Below are positions 14,570-15,325 of a stretch of 15,325 nt of DNA, piece by piece. This stretch comes from Burkholderiales bacterium (GTDB lineage Bacteria > Pseudomonadota > Gammaproteobacteria > Burkholderiales > SG8-41). Under the pieces are notes generated by a model, which did not search any database, had not been told where the DNA came from, and saw only the letters and a program-made list of their open reading frames with translations. Each line of letters opens with the position of its first letter. Within the stretch, counting starts at the first letter, position 1. The stretch lies in the NCBI GenBank assembly GCA_019746155.1, contig JAIESJ010000036.1:1-15325 (forward strand). The letters are read 5' to 3'. The position numbers were made by a program, and so were the translations under genes.

Positions 14570-14704
14570 TCAAACACTCAGTCGAGCGCGCCCTTTTGCG
14601 CGCCGTGCCCGGATTACCGCCCGGCCCGCGCGCGTCTTCATGCGGACACGAAAACCATGGGTGCGCTGCCGCCGCGTCTTGGAGGGCTGGTAGGTGCGTT
14701 TCAT
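14570..14704 (-). CDS. rpmH: 50S ribosomal protein L34
   Basis: L34 is a small, very basic large-subunit ribosomal protein. The 44 codons from the ATG at 14704 to TGA at 14572-14570 translate to MKRTYQPSKTRRQRTHGFRV, then RMKTRAGRAVIRARRAKGRA, then RLSV. That is the full conserved family sequence. A GGCAGG ribosome site is close upstream. It is the first gene of the leftward transcript with rnpA, divergent from dnaA, which is the usual arrangement at proteobacterial origins. The length is exactly as expected. Confidence 0.98.
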   Translation of the reverse strand: MKRTYQPSKTRRQRTHGFRVRMKTRAGRAVIRARRAKGRARLSV

Positions 14705-14738
14705 GTTCGCCTGCCTTTGCCTAAGTAAAAAACCAGGT

Positions 14739-14768
14739 ATTACAACCCGTTTCGCCCGTCTGTGTCAA
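14739..14768 (-). promoter_or_regulatory. Sigma-70 promoter of rpmH-rnpA
   Basis: On the minus strand a perfect -35 TTGACA (14768-14763) is followed after 18 bases by TGTAAT (14744-14739), 5 of 6 to the -10 consensus. Transcription would start near 14732, about 28 bases before the rpmH start codon. Strong promoters are expected for ribosomal protein genes. It likely drives rpmH, rnpA, yidC and perhaps mnmE. Confidence 0.75.
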
Positions 14769-14810
14769 TCCGGCCCTGATGCCGGAATGCGAGCCCCAAT
14801 ACCCGGATTG
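14766..14810. repeat. Inverted repeat CAATCCGG/CCGGATTG beside the DnaA box
   Basis: CAATCCGG (14766-14773) and CCGGATTG (14803-14810) are exact reverse complements separated by 29 bases. Inside lies a second short hairpin, TCCGGC/GCCGGA (14769-14774 and 14781-14786), with a 6-base loop. The outer repeat starts in the rpmH -35 and ends one base before the DnaA box. It could be an operator or part of the origin structure. No known binding motif was recognised. Confidence 0.4.
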
Positions 14811-14811
14811 T

Positions 14812-14820
14812 TGTGGATAA
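14812..14820 (-). promoter_or_regulatory. DnaA box (perfect 9-mer)
   Basis: TGTGGATAA on the plus strand is the reverse complement of the high-affinity DnaA box TTATCCACA. It lies 85 bases upstream of the dnaA start and overlaps the likely dnaA -35. That suggests DnaA represses its own gene and may also act in origin binding. The match is exact; the function is inferred. Confidence 0.85.
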
Positions 14821-14842
14821 CTCCAGCCAAAGCGGATAAAAT
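14814..14842 (+). promoter_or_regulatory. Likely dnaA promoter
   Basis: TGGATA (14814-14819, 4 of 6 to the -35 consensus) and TAAAAT (14837-14842, 5 of 6 to the -10) are 17 bases apart. The -35 is inside the DnaA box. The transcript would start near 14849, about 56 bases before the dnaA ATG. The -35 match is moderate, so this is a prediction. Confidence 0.5.
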
Positions 14843-14904
14843 CATGCATTGGTTTTTACCCGCTTCCCGAGCACAAAGAATATTCCTACGCGACGCCGAA
14901 TAAG

Positions 14905-15325
14905 ATGAATAGTTTTTGGCGCTTTTGCCTTTCGCACCTTGAAAAGGAACTCCCGGCCCAGCAATTCAGAACGTGGATAAAACCGCTCAAGTTCTATGCC
15001 GAAGGAAATACCCTGACGCTGGTCGCGCCCAACCGTTTCGTCCTGCAGTGGATACGCGACAAATTCCTGTCCCGTGTCCATGAACTGGCCGCGGAGCGTC
15101 TCGAACAACCGGTAGAAATCCGGCTGCTGCTCGCAGAAAAGGAGGTGGTTGCGCCACAACAACCACAACCCTCGACAAACCCGGGCCCGTCCCCCCACAA
15201 ACCCGGCGCCCGCGATATTTCTCGCCTCAACCCCACTTTCACATTTGATACTTTCGTTACCGGTAAAGCGAATGAACTTGCCCGTGCCGCCGCCACGCAA
15301 GTCGCGGAGCGACCCGGCACGGCCT
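14905..15325 (+). CDS. dnaA: Chromosomal replication initiator DnaA (partial, C-terminus off window)
   Basis: DnaA binds DnaA boxes and opens the origin. 140 codons are visible of about 450-480. Domain I (about 1-75) begins MNSFWRFCLSHLEKELPAQQ and includes APNRFVLQWIRDKFL at 41-55, the region for self-interaction and helicase loading. Domain II (about 80-105) is a Pro/Gln-rich linker. Domain III begins with LNPTFTFDTFVTGKANELAR at 108-127, then AAATQVAERPGTA. The Walker motifs and the DNA-binding domain are beyond the edge. The ATG at 14905 gives the family-typical start, but its ribosome site is weak (only AATAAG nearby). A near-perfect DnaA box, CGTGGATAA (8 of 9), falls inside the coding region at 14972-14980. 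Confidence 0.98.
   Translation, partial: MNSFWRFCLSHLEKELPAQQFRTWIKPLKFYAEGNTLTLVAPNRFVLQWIRDKFLSRVHELAAERLEQPVEIRLLLAEKEVVAPQQPQPSTNPGPSPHKPGARDISRLNPTFTFDTFVTGKANELARAAATQVAERPGTA

Larger units (their letters stand above)
14705..14904. other. rpmH-dnaA divergent spacer, possible origin region
   Basis: This 200-base gap separates the two divergent transcripts. It holds the rpmH promoter, an inverted repeat, one perfect DnaA box and a likely dnaA promoter. AT-rich patches are present (for example 14721-14742). A weaker box, AGCGGATAA, is at 14831-14839. In many proteobacteria the replication origin is here or just past dnaA. With only one perfect box, I cannot say that this is the full origin. 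Confidence 0.5.

Noticed and set aside
14842..15300. Minus-strand frame opposite dnaA
   Set aside because: It lies across the dnaA control region and coding start. The plus strand there is clearly DnaA, and the antisense product has no family features.
1..15325. CRISPR arrays, tRNA or rRNA genes, insertion sequences, defence or phage genes
   Set aside because: None was seen. The window is dense core chromosome with standard gene order and no foreign-looking segment.

Overview
This window is the chromosome-origin neighbourhood of a Gram-negative proteobacterium, most likely a betaproteobacterium. The evidence is the gene order (dnaA, rpmH, rnpA, yidC, mnmE, mnmG, rsmG, parA, parB, then the atp operon), the high GC content, and betaproteobacteria-like proteins such as the start of the ATP synthase beta subunit (MSQGKIVQCIGAV). 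I cannot name a genus. Everything except dnaA is on the minus strand, so the window reads right to left, away from the dnaA/rpmH divergence.

Right end (about 12.4-15.3 kb): dnaA starts on the plus strand and runs off the window. A 200-base spacer separates it from rpmH, holding one perfect DnaA box, a strong rpmH promoter and a likely dnaA promoter. rpmH (44 codons) is followed by rnpA, which has a non-ATG start, then yidC and mnmE. The small gene yidD, often found between rnpA and yidC, is not there.

Middle (about 6.6-11.05 kb): mnmG, rsmG and parA are linked by 4-base ATGA overlaps, and parB follows 16 bases later. A near-perfect parS centromere site lies just upstream of mnmG, so the ParABS partition module has both protein genes and one binding site here. 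MnmE and MnmG together modify tRNA wobble uridines. RsmG methylates 16S rRNA.

Left end (1-6.67 kb): the F1Fo ATP synthase operon atpIBEFHAGDC is preceded by a near-consensus sigma-70 promoter. All subunits look intact except beta (atpD). That gene has lost about 130 bases and its frame between the N-terminal barrel and the nucleotide-binding domain. Both flanks are well conserved, so this is either an assembly or sequencing deletion or a very recent mutation. atpC is cut by the window edge. A palindromic cluster of GTGATTGA-like octamers fills the atpD-atpC gap.

I found no previously undescribed system. The items most worth checking are the atpD break, the parS/promoter arrangement, the octamer palindrome, the missing yidD and the dnaA control region. 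No gap between genes exceeds 300 bases.
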